Made by a program: the position numbers and the translations under genes
The notes under the pieces: model-generated
What the model was told of the DNA's origin: nothing
The model's input: the letters and a program-made list of their open reading frames with translations, nothing else
Database searches by the model: none
Shown here: positions 19,113-27,672 of the stretch, one piece after another
Layout of the letters: the number at the start of each line of letters is the position of its first letter
Position numbering within the stretch: the stretch's first letter is position 1
Assembly: GCA_035551355.1 (NCBI GenBank)
Contig: DASZNF010000035.1
Location: forward strand, 1-64,000
Reading direction: 5' to 3'
Source of the DNA: DATATV01 sp035551355
GTDB taxonomy: Bacteria; Actinomycetota; Actinomycetes; Mycobacteriales; Pseudonocardiaceae
Length of the DNA: 64,000 nt

Positions 19113-20363
19113 GTGTTCGACTTCATCTATTACATAGTGTCGTTCATCCTGTGGTGCTGGCACTGGGTGTTCGGCCACATCCTCGGCGACTCGAATGCCA
19201 TCGGCTGGGCGCTGTCCATCATCTTCCTGGTCTTCACCCTGCGGGCCATCCTGCTCAAGCCGGCCATCGCGCAGGTCCGGTCGATGCGCAAGATGCAGCA
19301 GTTCGCGCCGGAGATGAAGAAGCTGCAGAAGAAGTACGCCAACGACCGGCAGCGCCAGGCGCAGGAGATGCAGAAGCTCCAGCGCGAACACGGGGTCAAC
19401 CCGCTGGGCGGATGCCTGCCGATGGTGCTGCAGATCCCGGTGTTCCTGGGTCTGAACCACGTGCTGCGTTCGTTCCGCCCGGGCACCACCGAGGTGTACT
19501 ACTTCAAGAGCCACGACGTGCAGTCGTACCTGGACGCCAAGCTGTTCGGCGCGCACCTGGGCGACGCGCTGTTCGGCATCGGCTCGTTGGGCGGCAGCCC
19601 CGGGTGGCACTGGGGCGTGGCGCCGGTGGCCATCCCGCTGATGGTGCTGGCCAGTATCGCCACCCACTTCACCGCCCGGCTGTCCGTGCAGCGGCAGGAG
19701 GCGATGGGCACGCCGGCCACCGGTCAGGCGGCCATGATGGGCAAGCTGACCATGTGGGTGTTTCCGCTCGGTGTGCTGGTCTTCGGTGGCGGTTTCCCGG
19801 TCGGTCTGCTGCTGTACTGGCTGTCCAACAACGGCTGGACGCTGGGTCAGCAGCACTTCGTGATGACCCGGATGGACCGCGAGGAAGCGGAGAAGAAGGC
19901 GGCCGCGCAGGAGGCCCGGGCGAACCTCGGGCCCAAGCCCGGGCAGAAGCCGGCCCGGCCCAAGACCGGCACCACCTCCCCTGGCACCGGCACCACCGAG
20001 TCCGCACCGGCCTCCTCGGCCGCGACCACGTCGAGTACCGCACCGAAGCCGGGGCAGAAGCCGGCGGCCAAGCCGGGCACCAGGACGACCGCGGCCGACT
20101 CGGCCGGTTCCGGCACGGGCAAGACGACCGGCGCGAAGCCGGCCGCCGCAGGCAAGCCGGGCACCGCCGGCAAGCCGGGGGCCAAGTCGGCGCAGAACAA
20201 GACCAACCCGGCGAAGCCGGGGGCCAAGAACGGCAACAGCGCGCCGAGCCAGTCGGCGAACACCAACGGCGGCGCACAGGACAGCGGCGACGGTGGTTCA
20301 GAGATTCCCGGTCTGATCTCGGACCGATCCCGGCGGAAGAAGCAGGACCGGAAGCGCGGCTGA
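19113..20363 (+). CDS. yidC: Membrane protein insertase YidC
   Basis: YidC inserts membrane proteins alone or with Sec. The 416-residue protein has the actinobacterial form: FYLYWhead-like N-terminus (FDFIYYIVSFILWCWHWVFG), the cytoplasmic loop with RSMRKMQQFAPEMKKLQKKY, then helices containing GCLPMVLQIPVFLGLNHVL and GLLLYWLSNNGWTLGQQ. Residues from about 270 are a low-complexity Lys/Pro/Gly/Ala/Thr tail with repeated KPG units, which is cytosolic, basic and possibly ribosome-contacting. GTG 19113 is 3 bp after yidD. Confidence 0.96.
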   Translation: MFDFIYYIVSFILWCWHWVFGHILGDSNAIGWALSIIFLVFTLRAILLKPAIAQVRSMRKMQQFAPEMKKLQKKYANDRQRQAQEMQKLQREHGVNPLGGCLPMVLQIPVFLGLNHVLRSFRPGTTEVYYFKSHDVQSYLDAKLFGAHLGDALFGIGSLGGSPGWHWGVAPVAIPLMVLASIATHFTARLSVQRQEAMGTPATGQAAMMGKLTMWVFPLGVLVFGGGFPVGLLLYWLSNNGWTLGQQHFVMTRMDREEAEKKAAAQEARANLGPKPGQKPARPKTGTTSPGTGTTESAPASSAATTSSTAPKPGQKPAAKPGTRTTAADSAGSGTGKTTGAKPAAAGKPGTAGKPGAKSAQNKTNPAKPGAKNGNSAPSQSANTNGGAQDSGDGGSEIPGLISDRSRRKKQDRKRG

Positions 20364-20394
20364 GGCCACCCCCGGTTCTGGAGAGGAGAAGAAC

Positions 20395-21030
20395 GTGTCG
20401 GAGGCGTTGCAGGGTACGGCGGCAGCCGAACCCGAGGTGACGGACGAGCCCCCCGTGTCCGACTCGCCGTCGGGTGACGAGCGGTCGGGCGAGGACCGGT
20501 CGGGCGAGGACCGGTCGGGCGAGCAGCGGTCGGGCGAGCAGCGGTCGGGCGAGCAGCGGTCGGGCGACGATCTGCTCGTGCGTGAGGGCGACATCGCGGG
20601 CGACTATCTGGAGCGCCTGCTCGACGTCCTGGACTACGACGGCGACATCGATCTGGATGTCGAGGCCGGCCGCGCGGTGATCAGCATCGACGGTGGCGAC
20701 GATCTGGAGAAGCTGGTCGGTCAGCGCGGCTCGGTGCTGGAGGCGGTGCAGGAGCTGACCCGCCTGGCGGTGCAGCAGGAAACCGGTGTGCGGAGCCGGC
20801 TGATGCTGGACATCGCGGGCTGGCGGGCGGCCCGCCGCGACGAGCTGGCCGAACTCGGCCGAACGGCGGCCGAGGAAGCGGTGCGCACCGGCGAGCAGGT
20901 TAAGCTCCAGGCGATGACCCCGTTCGAGCGCAAGGTGGTGCACGACGCGGTCGCTGTGGTGAAGGGCGCGCACAGCGAGAGTGAAGGCGAGGAGCCCCGG
21001 CGCCGCGTGGTGGTGTTCACTAAGGACTGA
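20395..21030 (+). CDS. jag: Jag/KhpB family KH-R3H RNA-binding protein
   Basis: The 211-residue protein has a KH domain (about 70-145, DIDLDVEAGRAVISIDGGDD, LVGQRGSVLEAVQEL) and an R3H domain (about 150-208, RRDELAELGRTAAEEA, LQAMTPFERKVVHDAV). It binds RNA and is linked to cell-wall control and to the YidC neighbourhood. A spacer before the KH domain is built from six RSGE(D/Q)-type pentapeptides encoded by 15-bp repeats. The GTG start has GAGAGGAG upstream. A strong terminator with an embedded parS follows. Confidence 0.95.
   Translation: MSEALQGTAAAEPEVTDEPPVSDSPSGDERSGEDRSGEDRSGEQRSGEQRSGEQRSGDDLLVREGDIAGDYLERLLDVLDYDGDIDLDVEAGRAVISIDGGDDLEKLVGQRGSVLEAVQELTRLAVQQETGVRSRLMLDIAGWRAARRDELAELGRTAAEEAVRTGEQVKLQAMTPFERKVVHDAVAVVKGAHSESEGEEPRRRVVVFTKD
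20482..20571 (+). repeat. 15-bp minisatellite in jag
   Basis: Six in-frame copies of CGGTCGGGCGA(G/C) plus a variable three-base end (GAC, GAC, CAG, CAG, CAG, GAT) encode RSGED/RSGEQ. Near-identical copies suggest recent slippage or recombination and a length that may vary between strains. Confidence 0.9.
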
Positions 21031-21051
21031 CCAACCTCGCTGACCGAAGAG

Positions 21052-21087
21052 CGCGGCCCGTTTCACGTGAAACGGGCCGCGTTTTTT
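21052..21087 (+). terminator. jag terminator with parS at its tip (parS-1)
   Basis: A perfect 30-bp palindrome (21052-21081) is followed by TTTTTT (21082-21087). Its central 14 bp (21060-21073) are GTTTCACGTGAAAC, the ParB-binding core. One sequence thus serves as intrinsic terminator of the rpmH-jag operon and as a centromere site. Confidence 0.9.
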
Positions 21088-21169
21088 GTGTCTTGGTGAC
21101 GGCACTGGCCCGGGTGCGAGGGCGGAACGGCGGTCGCGGAGAATAGGTGTTCCGGCTCCGGAATCGACG

Positions 21170-21183
21170 GTTTCACGTGAAAC
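21170..21183. promoter_or_regulatory. parS-2
   Basis: GTTTCACGTGAAAC, an exact ParB-binding core, lies 19 bp before the rsmG start and 110 bp from parS-1. ParB spreading could affect rsmG expression. Confidence 0.92.
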
Positions 21184-21201
21184 GACGAATGGACGTGACG
21201 G

Positions 21202-21888
21202 ATGAGTGTGGCTGACGCACCCGCCCCGCCGGAGGCGAACCGGGTGTTCGGCGACCGGCTCCCCTTGGCGTCGCGGTACGCGACACTGCTCGCCGAGCAC
21301 GGAGTGCCCCGCGGATTGATCGGCCCCCGCGAGGTGGACCGGATCTGGGATCGGCACGTGCTCAACTCGGCGGTGATCGGTGAACAGATCCCGGAGGGCG
21401 CCTCGGTGGTCGATGTCGGCTCGGGCGCCGGACTGCCCGGCGTGCCGCTGGCGATCGCCCGGCCCGATCTGGCGGTAACCCTGCTGGAGCCGATGGCACG
21501 GCGGATCGCGTGGCTCACCGAGGTGGTGGACGAACTCGGCCTGCCGATCGAGGTGGTCCGCGGCCGGGCCGAAGAGGTACCCATTCGACAGCGACTGGGT
21601 GGAGCAGACGTGGTGACCGCCCGGGCGGTGGCGCCGCTGGCGAAATTGGCCGGATGGTGCCTGCCGCTGCTGCGGATTGGTGGAAAACTGGTAGCACTCA
21701 AGGGGGCGAGCGCAGCGGAGGAAATCACCCGTGACGCGGGTGAGGTTGAGCGGTTGGGTGGTGGACGGCCCTCGGTGGCCGCGTGTGGGGGCGACGTGCT
21801 GGCGATTCCGACCACCGTTGTTGTGATGATTTCCGAACACCGGCCAGTTGGTCGTGACGACCGACGGCGGACAAGGAAGGATCGGTGA
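21202..21888 (+). CDS. rsmG: 16S rRNA (guanine527-N7)-methyltransferase
   Basis: RsmG methylates G527 of 16S rRNA with S-adenosylmethionine; loss gives low-level streptomycin resistance. The 228-residue protein has the SAM motif VVDVGSGAGLPGVPLAI, followed by LLEPMARRIAWL and ARAVAPLAKLAGW. Its N-terminus REVDRIWDRHVLNSA is typical. It precedes parA closely, with parS-3 in the gap, so the three genes are probably one unit. Confidence 0.96.
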   Translation: MSVADAPAPPEANRVFGDRLPLASRYATLLAEHGVPRGLIGPREVDRIWDRHVLNSAVIGEQIPEGASVVDVGSGAGLPGVPLAIARPDLAVTLLEPMARRIAWLTEVVDELGLPIEVVRGRAEEVPIRQRLGGADVVTARAVAPLAKLAGWCLPLLRIGGKLVALKGASAAEEITRDAGEVERLGGGRPSVAACGGDVLAIPTTVVVMISEHRPVGRDDRRRTRKDR

Positions 21889-21925
21889 CGTGCGCCCGCA
21901 GCAGTCCAAGACCAACGCGGCGGAT

Positions 21926-21939
21926 GTTCCACGTGAAAC
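21926..21939. promoter_or_regulatory. parS-3
   Basis: GTTCCACGTGAAAC matches the parS core at 13 of 14 bases; the T-to-C variant is common in actinobacteria. It lies between rsmG and the chosen parA start. Confidence 0.88.
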
Positions 21940-21997
21940 GACAACTGGCGGCGGCCCTCGACATCGAGCCCCAGACGACAAGGAGGTGAGGTCCCCG

Positions 21998-22909
21998 GTG
22001 ACGGTGAACTCTGACCAACAGGAAGCGGACGGCAATCCGCACTGGACGCCGATAGCCGAGGAGGCCGCGCGGGCGACCCGGGTGTTGCACCCGGACCTAC
22101 GACTCCCCCGGCCCACACACCGGCGGGTGCTGTCCATCGCCAACCAGAAGGGCGGGGTCGGCAAGACGACCACGGCGGTGAATATCGCCGCCGGCCTGGC
22201 ACTGCACGGACTCAGGGTGCTCGTCATCGACCTCGACCCGCAGGGCAACGCGAGCACGGCGCTGGGCGTCGAGCACCGGTCCGGCACACCGTCGGTGTAC
22301 GAGGTGCTGATCGGCGAGACCTCCATCGCGGAGGCGGCTCAGGTCAGCGACCAGTCGGAGAACCTATTCTGTGTGCCGGCCACCATCGACCTGGCCGGTG
22401 CCGAAATCGAACTGGTGGCCATGGCCACCCGGGAGTCCCGGCTCAAGGAGGCGCTCTCGGCCGAGGCGCTGGACGAGCTGGCCCCGGACTACGTGTTCAT
22501 CGACTGCCCACCCTCGCTCGGCCTGCTCACGGTGAACGCGTTGGTCGCCGGGCAGGAGGTGCTGATCCCGATCCAGTGCGAGTACTACGCGCTGGAAGGT
22601 CTGGGACAGCTGCTGCGCAACATCGAGCTGGTGCAGGCGCACCTGAACCCGTCGCTGGATGTGTCCACCATCCTGCTCACCATGTACGACGGCCGGACCA
22701 AACTGGCCGACCAGGTGACCAGCGAGGTGCGCGAGCACTTCGGGGACACCGTGCTGAACACGGTGATCCCACGCAGTGTGAAGGTCTCCGAGGCGCCCGG
22801 CTTCGGCCAGAGCGTGCTGGCCTATGACCCCGGTTCCCGGGGTGCGATGTGTTATCTGGACGCGGCCAAGGAACTGGCCGAGCGTGGTGCGGAGAGGAAA
22901 ACGACATGA
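21998..22909 (+). CDS. parA: Chromosome-partitioning ATPase ParA
   Basis: ParA (Soj) is the Walker-type ATPase that moves ParB-parS complexes. The 303-residue form has the deviant Walker A KGGVGKTTT (51-59), VIDLDPQGNAST and the Walker B region YVFIDCPPSLGLLT. GTG 21998 is chosen because AAGGAGGTGA sits at ideal spacing. The frame is open further upstream through parS-3 to the rsmG gene, and GTG 21890 is a possible alternative giving 36 more residues. The stop overlaps parB (ATGA). Confidence 0.95.
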   Translation: MTVNSDQQEADGNPHWTPIAEEAARATRVLHPDLRLPRPTHRRVLSIANQKGGVGKTTTAVNIAAGLALHGLRVLVIDLDPQGNASTALGVEHRSGTPSVYEVLIGETSIAEAAQVSDQSENLFCVPATIDLAGAEIELVAMATRESRLKEALSAEALDELAPDYVFIDCPPSLGLLTVNALVAGQEVLIPIQCEYYALEGLGQLLRNIELVQAHLNPSLDVSTILLTMYDGRTKLADQVTSEVREHFGDTVLNTVIPRSVKVSEAPGFGQSVLAYDPGSRGAMCYLDAAKELAERGAERKTT

Positions 22910-23877
22910 CCGAACGCAAGGGTGGCCTGGGCAAGGGGTTGGCGGCGCTGATTCCCAGCGGCCCCCCGCCCGGCCAGCCGGCGGCCGGTGGTGCCAACGG
23001 GACGATCCCGTCTCCGGTGAGCGGGGGCGCCAGCGCTCCGCTGCAACGAGTCGAGCCGGTGGTCGCCGGGGCGGTCTACCGCGAGATCCCGATCGACAAG
23101 ATCGAGCCGAACGCCAAGCAGCCGCGGCAGAACTTCGACGAAGAGGCGCTGGCCGAGCTGGAGCACTCGATCAACGAGTTCGGCCTGATGCAGCCGATCG
23201 TGGTCCGTGAGCAGCCGACCGGCATGTACGAGCTGGTGATGGGCGAGCGCCGCTGGCGGGCTTCGCAGCGGGCCGGCCTGGACGCCATCCCGGCCATCGT
23301 GCGCAAGACCGCGGACGACGCCATGCTGCGCGACGCGCTCTTGGAGAACATCCACCGGGTGCAGCTCAACCCGCTGGAGGAGGCGGCGGCCTACCAGCAG
23401 CTGCTGGAGGAGTTCGAGGTCACCCACGAGGAACTGGCGAGCAAGATCGGCCGCAGCCGCCCGGTCATCACGAACATGATCCGGTTGCTGAAGCTGCCCC
23501 TTCCCGTGCAGCGGCGGGTGGCCGCGGGCGTGCTGTCCGCCGGGCACGCGCGGGCACTGCTGGGTCTGGAGGAGCCAGGGACGCAGGAGGAGCTGGCGGC
23601 GCGGATCGTGGCCGAGGGATTGTCGGTGCGGGCGACCGAGGAGGCGGTGACGCTCGCCAAGAGCGCGCCCGATCGCAAGCCGAAGCCCGCGCCGCGTAAG
23701 CCGATGCAGGCGCCGGGTCTGCAGGACCTGGCCGATCGGCTGTCGAACAGCTTCGACACCCGGGTCAAGGTGGAGTTGGGCAAGCGCAAGGGCCGGATCT
23801 CGATCGAGTTCGCCTCGGTCGACGATTTGGAGCGGATTGTCGAAATCATGTCGCCAGATCAGACAAATCAGACATGA
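22906..23877 (+). CDS. parB: Chromosome-partitioning protein ParB
   Basis: ParB binds parS, hydrolyses CTP as a sliding clamp and recruits SMC. The 323-residue protein has the N-terminal KGGLGKGLAALIPSG (ParA contact), the CTP/ParB boxes QPRQNFDEEALAELEHSI and VMGERRWRASQRAGL, and a helix-turn-helix (VTHEELASKIGRSRPVITNM). The C-terminal dimer domain is LQDLADRLSNSFDTRVKVEL. The ATG overlaps the parA stop. Confidence 0.97.
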   Translation: MTERKGGLGKGLAALIPSGPPPGQPAAGGANGTIPSPVSGGASAPLQRVEPVVAGAVYREIPIDKIEPNAKQPRQNFDEEALAELEHSINEFGLMQPIVVREQPTGMYELVMGERRWRASQRAGLDAIPAIVRKTADDAMLRDALLENIHRVQLNPLEEAAAYQQLLEEFEVTHEELASKIGRSRPVITNMIRLLKLPLPVQRRVAAGVLSAGHARALLGLEEPGTQEELAARIVAEGLSVRATEEAVTLAKSAPDRKPKPAPRKPMQAPGLQDLADRLSNSFDTRVKVELGKRKGRISIEFASVDDLERIVEIMSPDQTNQT

Positions 23878-23998
23878 TCAGCGGACGTCCAGGGACACCA
23901 GCCCCTTTCGTCACGGTGACGACCTTGCTGTGCCCCTTTTTTTGAGGCCATTGCACCAATTCGCCAAGATTCTTGGCTAGTGAAGTAAGTCGACCCGG

Positions 23999-24028
23999 GG
24001 TTGGCGGTTCCACGTGAAACCGCCAACC
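23999..24028. terminator. Convergent hairpin with parS-4 at its tip
   Basis: A 30-bp palindrome pairs at 14 of 15 positions; its centre (24007-24020) is GTTCCACGTGAAAC, a one-mismatch parS. It lies between the convergent parB and ddl-like genes. No T run follows on either strand, so termination is likely but less certain than at parS-1. Confidence 0.75.
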
Positions 24029-24063
24029 ATCGCGGGCGACGAGTGAGTGAAACCGAGGAACGG

Positions 24064-25032
24064 TCAGGGCGCGTACTTGGCCGGGCCGCGGTCCACCGCG
24101 CGGTCGACCAGTCCACCGAACACATCGCCCAGTGACCGGCCGGCCGCGTCGACCGACATCGGCAGCAACGAGGTTTCGGTCAGTCCCGGGGACACGTTCA
24201 CTTCGAGGAACTGAGCCTGACCGCTGGCGTCGATGATCGCGTCGGTCCGGGACACGTCCCGCAGACCCAGCAACCGGTGGGCCGACACCGCCAAGTCGCC
24301 GACCGCGGTCGCGATCGCGGGGTCCAGCCGAGCCGGGGCGTGAAACGTGGTCAGCCCGGCGGTGTACCGAGCGGTGTAGTCGTACACGCCGTGCTCGGCC
24401 ACGATCTCCACCGCCGGCAGCGCGAGCGGGCCGTCCTCGGTGTCGATGACGGTCACCGCCACCTCGACCCCCGGCACGAACCGCTCGGCCAGGACGGTGT
24501 CGCCGTAGGCCAGGCAGCCCACCATCGCCGCGGGCAGCTCACTCGCCTCGCGCACCACCTGGGCGCCCAGCGCCGAGCCACCCTGGTCCGGCTTGAGCAT
24601 CAGCGGCAGACCCAGCCGGTCCACCATCGCGTCCAGCACCGCCTGCGCGCCCAGTTCGCGAAACGTGCTGTGCGGCAGCACCACCCAGTCCGGTGTGGAA
24701 AGCCCGGCCCGGGTCAGCTCCGCCTTCGCGGTCGGCTTGTCCCAGGCTCGCCGGCACGCTCGCGGATCCGTGCCCACATAGGGCACCCGCAACATCTCCA
24801 GCACGTTCTGCACCGCGCCGTTCTCGCCCTCGCCGCCGTGTAGCGCCACGATCACCGCGTCCGGCCGGTCCCCGTGCAGCCGTTCCACCAGTCGCGCGTC
24901 CGCGTCCCACTCGTCGACCACCAGGCCGCTCTCGCGCAGCGCGGCCGACAACCGCCGGCCCGAGCGCAGGGACACGTCACGTTCGTGGGACAGGCCGCCG
25001 GACAGCACCGCCACCCATCGTTCTCCGGTCAT
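24064..25032 (-). CDS. D-alanine-D-alanine ligase-like ATP-grasp protein
   Basis: The 322-residue protein has the Ddl layout: N-terminal WVAVLSGGLSHERDVSLRSG, HGGEGENGAVQNVLEMLRVPYVG, the ATP-grasp KPDQGGSALGAQVV and C-terminal EVNVSPGLTETSLLP. True Ddl enzymes end N-T-x-P-G; here it is N-V-S-P-G, so the substrate may be another D-amino acid or dipeptide. The start ATG 25032 is one base after the aminotransferase stop, so the two are one operon. Homologues are often found downstream of parB in this lineage. Confidence 0.85.
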   Translation of the reverse strand: MTGERWVAVLSGGLSHERDVSLRSGRRLSAALRESGLVVDEWDADARLVERLHGDRPDAVIVALHGGEGENGAVQNVLEMLRVPYVGTDPRACRRAWDKPTAKAELTRAGLSTPDWVVLPHSTFRELGAQAVLDAMVDRLGLPLMLKPDQGGSALGAQVVREASELPAAMVGCLAYGDTVLAERFVPGVEVAVTVIDTEDGPLALPAVEIVAEHGVYDYTARYTAGLTTFHAPARLDPAIATAVGDLAVSAHRLLGLRDVSRTDAIIDASGQAQFLEVNVSPGLTETSLLPMSVDAAGRSLGDVFGGLVDRAVDRGPAKYAP

Positions 25033-25033
25033 G

Positions 25034-26353
25034 TCAGGCAGTATCCGGGGCGGGCGACTGCGGCCCCGACAGTGCCCGGTGCGACACCGGCCCGAAGGTG
25101 CGGTACAGCTCCATCTCATCGGCCAGCACATTGGCCAGCCGGCGCACGCCCTCCCGGATCCGCTCCGGGGTCGGGTAGCAGAACGACAGGCGCATCTGCC
25201 TGCTGCCGAAACCGTCGGCGTAGAAACCGGTGCCGGACACGTAGGCCACCCGGGCGGTGACCGCGCGGGGCAGCATCGCCTTGGTGTCCACCCCCTCCGG
25301 CACGGTCAGCCACACGAAGAAGCCGCCGTCCGGTTTGGTCCAGCTGCACCCGGCCGGCAGGTACTGCTCCAGCGCGGAGAGCATGGCGTCCCGGCGCTCG
25401 CCGTAGCTGCGCTGGAAGGACTTGATCTGCCCCTGCCAGTCGTGCGTGCTCAGGTACCGGCTGACGATGAGCTGGTTGAGGGTGGGCGGGCAGAGCGTGG
25501 CCGACTCGGCGGCCAGCACCAGCTTCTCCCGCACCGCGTGCGGCGCCAGCACCCAACCGACCCGCAGCCCGGCCGCGAACGTCTTGGAGAACGAGCCGAG
25601 ATAGACGACGTTGTCCCGGTCGTAGGACCGCAGCGCCGGGTAGATCTGGCCGTCGAAGCCGAGCAGCCCGTACGGGTTGTCCTCCACCACCAGCACGCCG
25701 TGCCGGGCGCAGATCTCCACGATCTCGGCGCGCCGGGACACGGCCAGGGTGATGCCGGCCGGGTTGTGGAAGTTCGGGATCGTGTAGAGGAACTTCACCC
25801 GCTTGCCCTGGGACTCCAGGCCGGCCAGCGCGGTGCGCAGGGCGTCGGGCTGCAGCCCGTGCTCGTCCATGGCCACGTGCACGACCTGGGCCTGGTAGGC
25901 GGCGAACGAGCCGAGCGCGCCGACATAGGACGGGCCCTCGGCCAGGATGACGTCACCGGGATCGCAGAAGATCCGGGTGACCATGTCCAGGCCCATCTGC
26001 GAGCCCACGGTCACCACCACGTCGTCGGCGTGGGCCGAGATGCCCTCCAGCGCCATCACCTGGCAGATCTGCTCGCGCAGCTCCGGCACGCCCTGGCCGG
26101 AGCCGTACTGCAGGGCGACCAGGCCGTCGCTGGTGATCAGGTTGCCGATCTCGGTGGACAGCGAGTCCAGCGGCAGCGCGGAGAGGTTGGGCATGCCACC
26201 GGCCAGCGAGACCACCTCGGGCCGGTTGGCCACCGCGAACAAAGCTCGTACCTCGGATGCGGTCATCCCGGCCGCGCGGGCCGCGTACCGTCGCAGATGC
26301 GGGTCGAGACCGCGTTCGGTGCTGGCACCGTCGGGGTGAGCTGGGCTGGTCAT
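25034..26353 (-). CDS. PLP-dependent class I aminotransferase
   Basis: The 439-residue fold-type I aminotransferase resembles 2-aminoadipate/kynurenine-type enzymes. Visible motifs are LAGGMPNLSALP, YGSGQGVPELREQI, PNFHNPAGITL, VVEDNPYGLLGF and the PLP lysine in YLGSFSKTFAAGLRVGW. GGAGGG precedes ATG 26353. With the Ddl-like partner one base downstream it may supply a D- or unusual amino acid for ligation. This is inference from context. Confidence 0.9.
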   Translation of the reverse strand: MTSPAHPDGASTERGLDPHLRRYAARAAGMTASEVRALFAVANRPEVVSLAGGMPNLSALPLDSLSTEIGNLITSDGLVALQYGSGQGVPELREQICQVMALEGISAHADDVVVTVGSQMGLDMVTRIFCDPGDVILAEGPSYVGALGSFAAYQAQVVHVAMDEHGLQPDALRTALAGLESQGKRVKFLYTIPNFHNPAGITLAVSRRAEIVEICARHGVLVVEDNPYGLLGFDGQIYPALRSYDRDNVVYLGSFSKTFAAGLRVGWVLAPHAVREKLVLAAESATLCPPTLNQLIVSRYLSTHDWQGQIKSFQRSYGERRDAMLSALEQYLPAGCSWTKPDGGFFVWLTVPEGVDTKAMLPRAVTARVAYVSGTGFYADGFGSRQMRLSFCYPTPERIREGVRRLANVLADEMELYRTFGPVSHRALSGPQSPAPDTA

Positions 26354-26479
26354 GGACCCTCCGCAGGCCGGGGGTAGATCGTCCGAGTGTAACTGTCGTC
26401 CCAGTGCGGGTCCGCGCCTTCCGGCGCTCGTCACAGCCACATATGATTCACCGGTCACGGCAACGCCAGGGGAGGTCAG

Positions 26480-27112
26480 GTGTCCCGACACATCGTCGGC
26501 GTCACGCTCGACAACCTGGAGCATTTGCCCAAGCAGTGCCGGCATTGCGTGTTCTGGGAGCTGGCGCCGCATCTGCGCGAGGAAGCCGAGCTCTACGGCC
26601 AGACCGATTTCGAGAAGGAAGCCTGGGTGTCCAGCGTGCTGCTGGAATGGGGCTCCTGCGGCCGGATCGTGTACGTGGAGGACGTCCCGGCCGGGTACGC
26701 CATGTACGCCCCGCCCTCGGTCGTACCCCGCGCCGTGGCCTTCCCCACAGCCCCGGTCAGCGCCGATGCCGTGCTGCTGACCGTGCTGCGCATCCTGCCC
26801 GATTTCGCCGGTGCCGGGCTGGGCCGGATGCTGGTGCAGGCGGTGGCCAAGGACCTGACCCGGCGCGGGGTCAAGGCGATCGAGGCGTTCGGCGACGCCC
26901 AGCCCGGCCCGGACAGCAGCTGTGTCACCCCGGCCGACTTCCTGCGCTCGGTGGGCTTCAAGACGGTGCGCCCGCACCAGCGCTGGCCCCGGCTGCGGCT
27001 GGAGCTGCGCACCGCGTTGTCGTGGAAGGAAGACGTGGAGGCCGCGCTGGAGCAGCTGCTGTCCACGGTGAGCATCACCGAGTCCAGCCCGGTACCCAGT
27101 CTGGGTTCCTAA
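26480..27112 (+). CDS. GNAT family N-acetyltransferase
   Basis: The 210-residue protein opens with RHIVGVTLDNLEHLPKQCRHCVFWEL, the N-terminus of a GNAT group conserved near parB in actinobacteria (the Rv3916c-like position). The acetyl-CoA loop is ILPDFAGAGLGRMLVQAVAKDL. A Cys pair (C-x2-C at CRHC) may bind metal. GTG 26480 has GGGAGGTCAG upstream. The substrate is unknown. Confidence 0.88.
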   Translation: MSRHIVGVTLDNLEHLPKQCRHCVFWELAPHLREEAELYGQTDFEKEAWVSSVLLEWGSCGRIVYVEDVPAGYAMYAPPSVVPRAVAFPTAPVSADAVLLTVLRILPDFAGAGLGRMLVQAVAKDLTRRGVKAIEAFGDAQPGPDSSCVTPADFLRSVGFKTVRPHQRWPRLRLELRTALSWKEDVEAALEQLLSTVSITESSPVPSLGS

Positions 27113-27157
27113 CGGGCTAATCAGGGCAAAAGGCCCTTCGAGCGCGGTCAGTTGCCT

Positions 27158-27163
27158 TACGCT
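27158..27163 (+). promoter_or_regulatory. -10 box of a leaderless promoter (ybaB-like)
   Basis: TACGCT lies 8 nt before GTG 27172, fits TANNNT, and no Shine-Dalgarno is present. Transcription would begin at or next to the start codon. Confidence 0.5.
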
Positions 27164-27171
27164 TCCGAAGA

Positions 27172-27672
27172 GTGAGCAACCCGTCGCTGGACAACCAGAT
27201 GGAAGCGCTCCGGCAGCAGCTGGAACGGCTGCGCCGGACCAGGGAGCAGACCGACGCCCGGATGGCCCGGATGGGCGATATGCAGGCCGAGATCGCGGCG
27301 GTGGAGGCCAGCGCGTCCTCCCCGGACCGGGCGGTCACCGTGGTGGCCGGCCCGGGTGGCTCGGTGAAGAACATCACGTTCTCCGAAGAGTCGCGCAAGC
27401 TCAGCCCGGCCCAGTTGTCCTCGGCCACCATGCAGGCGCTGCGCCAGGCAGTGGCCGCCGCGGCCCGCCGCCAGGCCGGGATCCTGCAGGAGCAGCTCGG
27501 TGACAACACCGACCTGCTCAACCGGGTGCTGAAGACCCAGGAAGCGGCATTCGCCCAGTTCAGTGAAACCGAACCGCCCGCGCCCGCGTCCCAGCCGGCA
27601 CCGGCCGGGCGGCCCTCCGCACCCGCGGACGAGGACCAGTCGGCGCCGGTGACCCGGGAGGAGGCCTGGTGA
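27172..27672 (+). CDS. YbaB/EbfC-like protein, T7SS-associated
   Basis: The 166-residue protein begins with a coiled coil (LDNQMEALRQQLERLRRTREQ) and then a YbaB-like beta core (RAVTVVAGPGGSVKNITF, SPAQLSSATMQALRQAVAAA), ending in a Pro/Ala-rich tail. Such YbaB-like proteins head many type VII secretion effector operons (EspL-like), where they are thought to act as chaperones rather than nucleoid proteins. The stop overlaps the next gene (GTGA). Confidence 0.8.
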   Translation: MSNPSLDNQMEALRQQLERLRRTREQTDARMARMGDMQAEIAAVEASASSPDRAVTVVAGPGGSVKNITFSEESRKLSPAQLSSATMQALRQAVAAAARRQAGILQEQLGDNTDLLNRVLKTQEAAFAQFSETEPPAPASQPAPAGRPSAPADEDQSAPVTREEAW

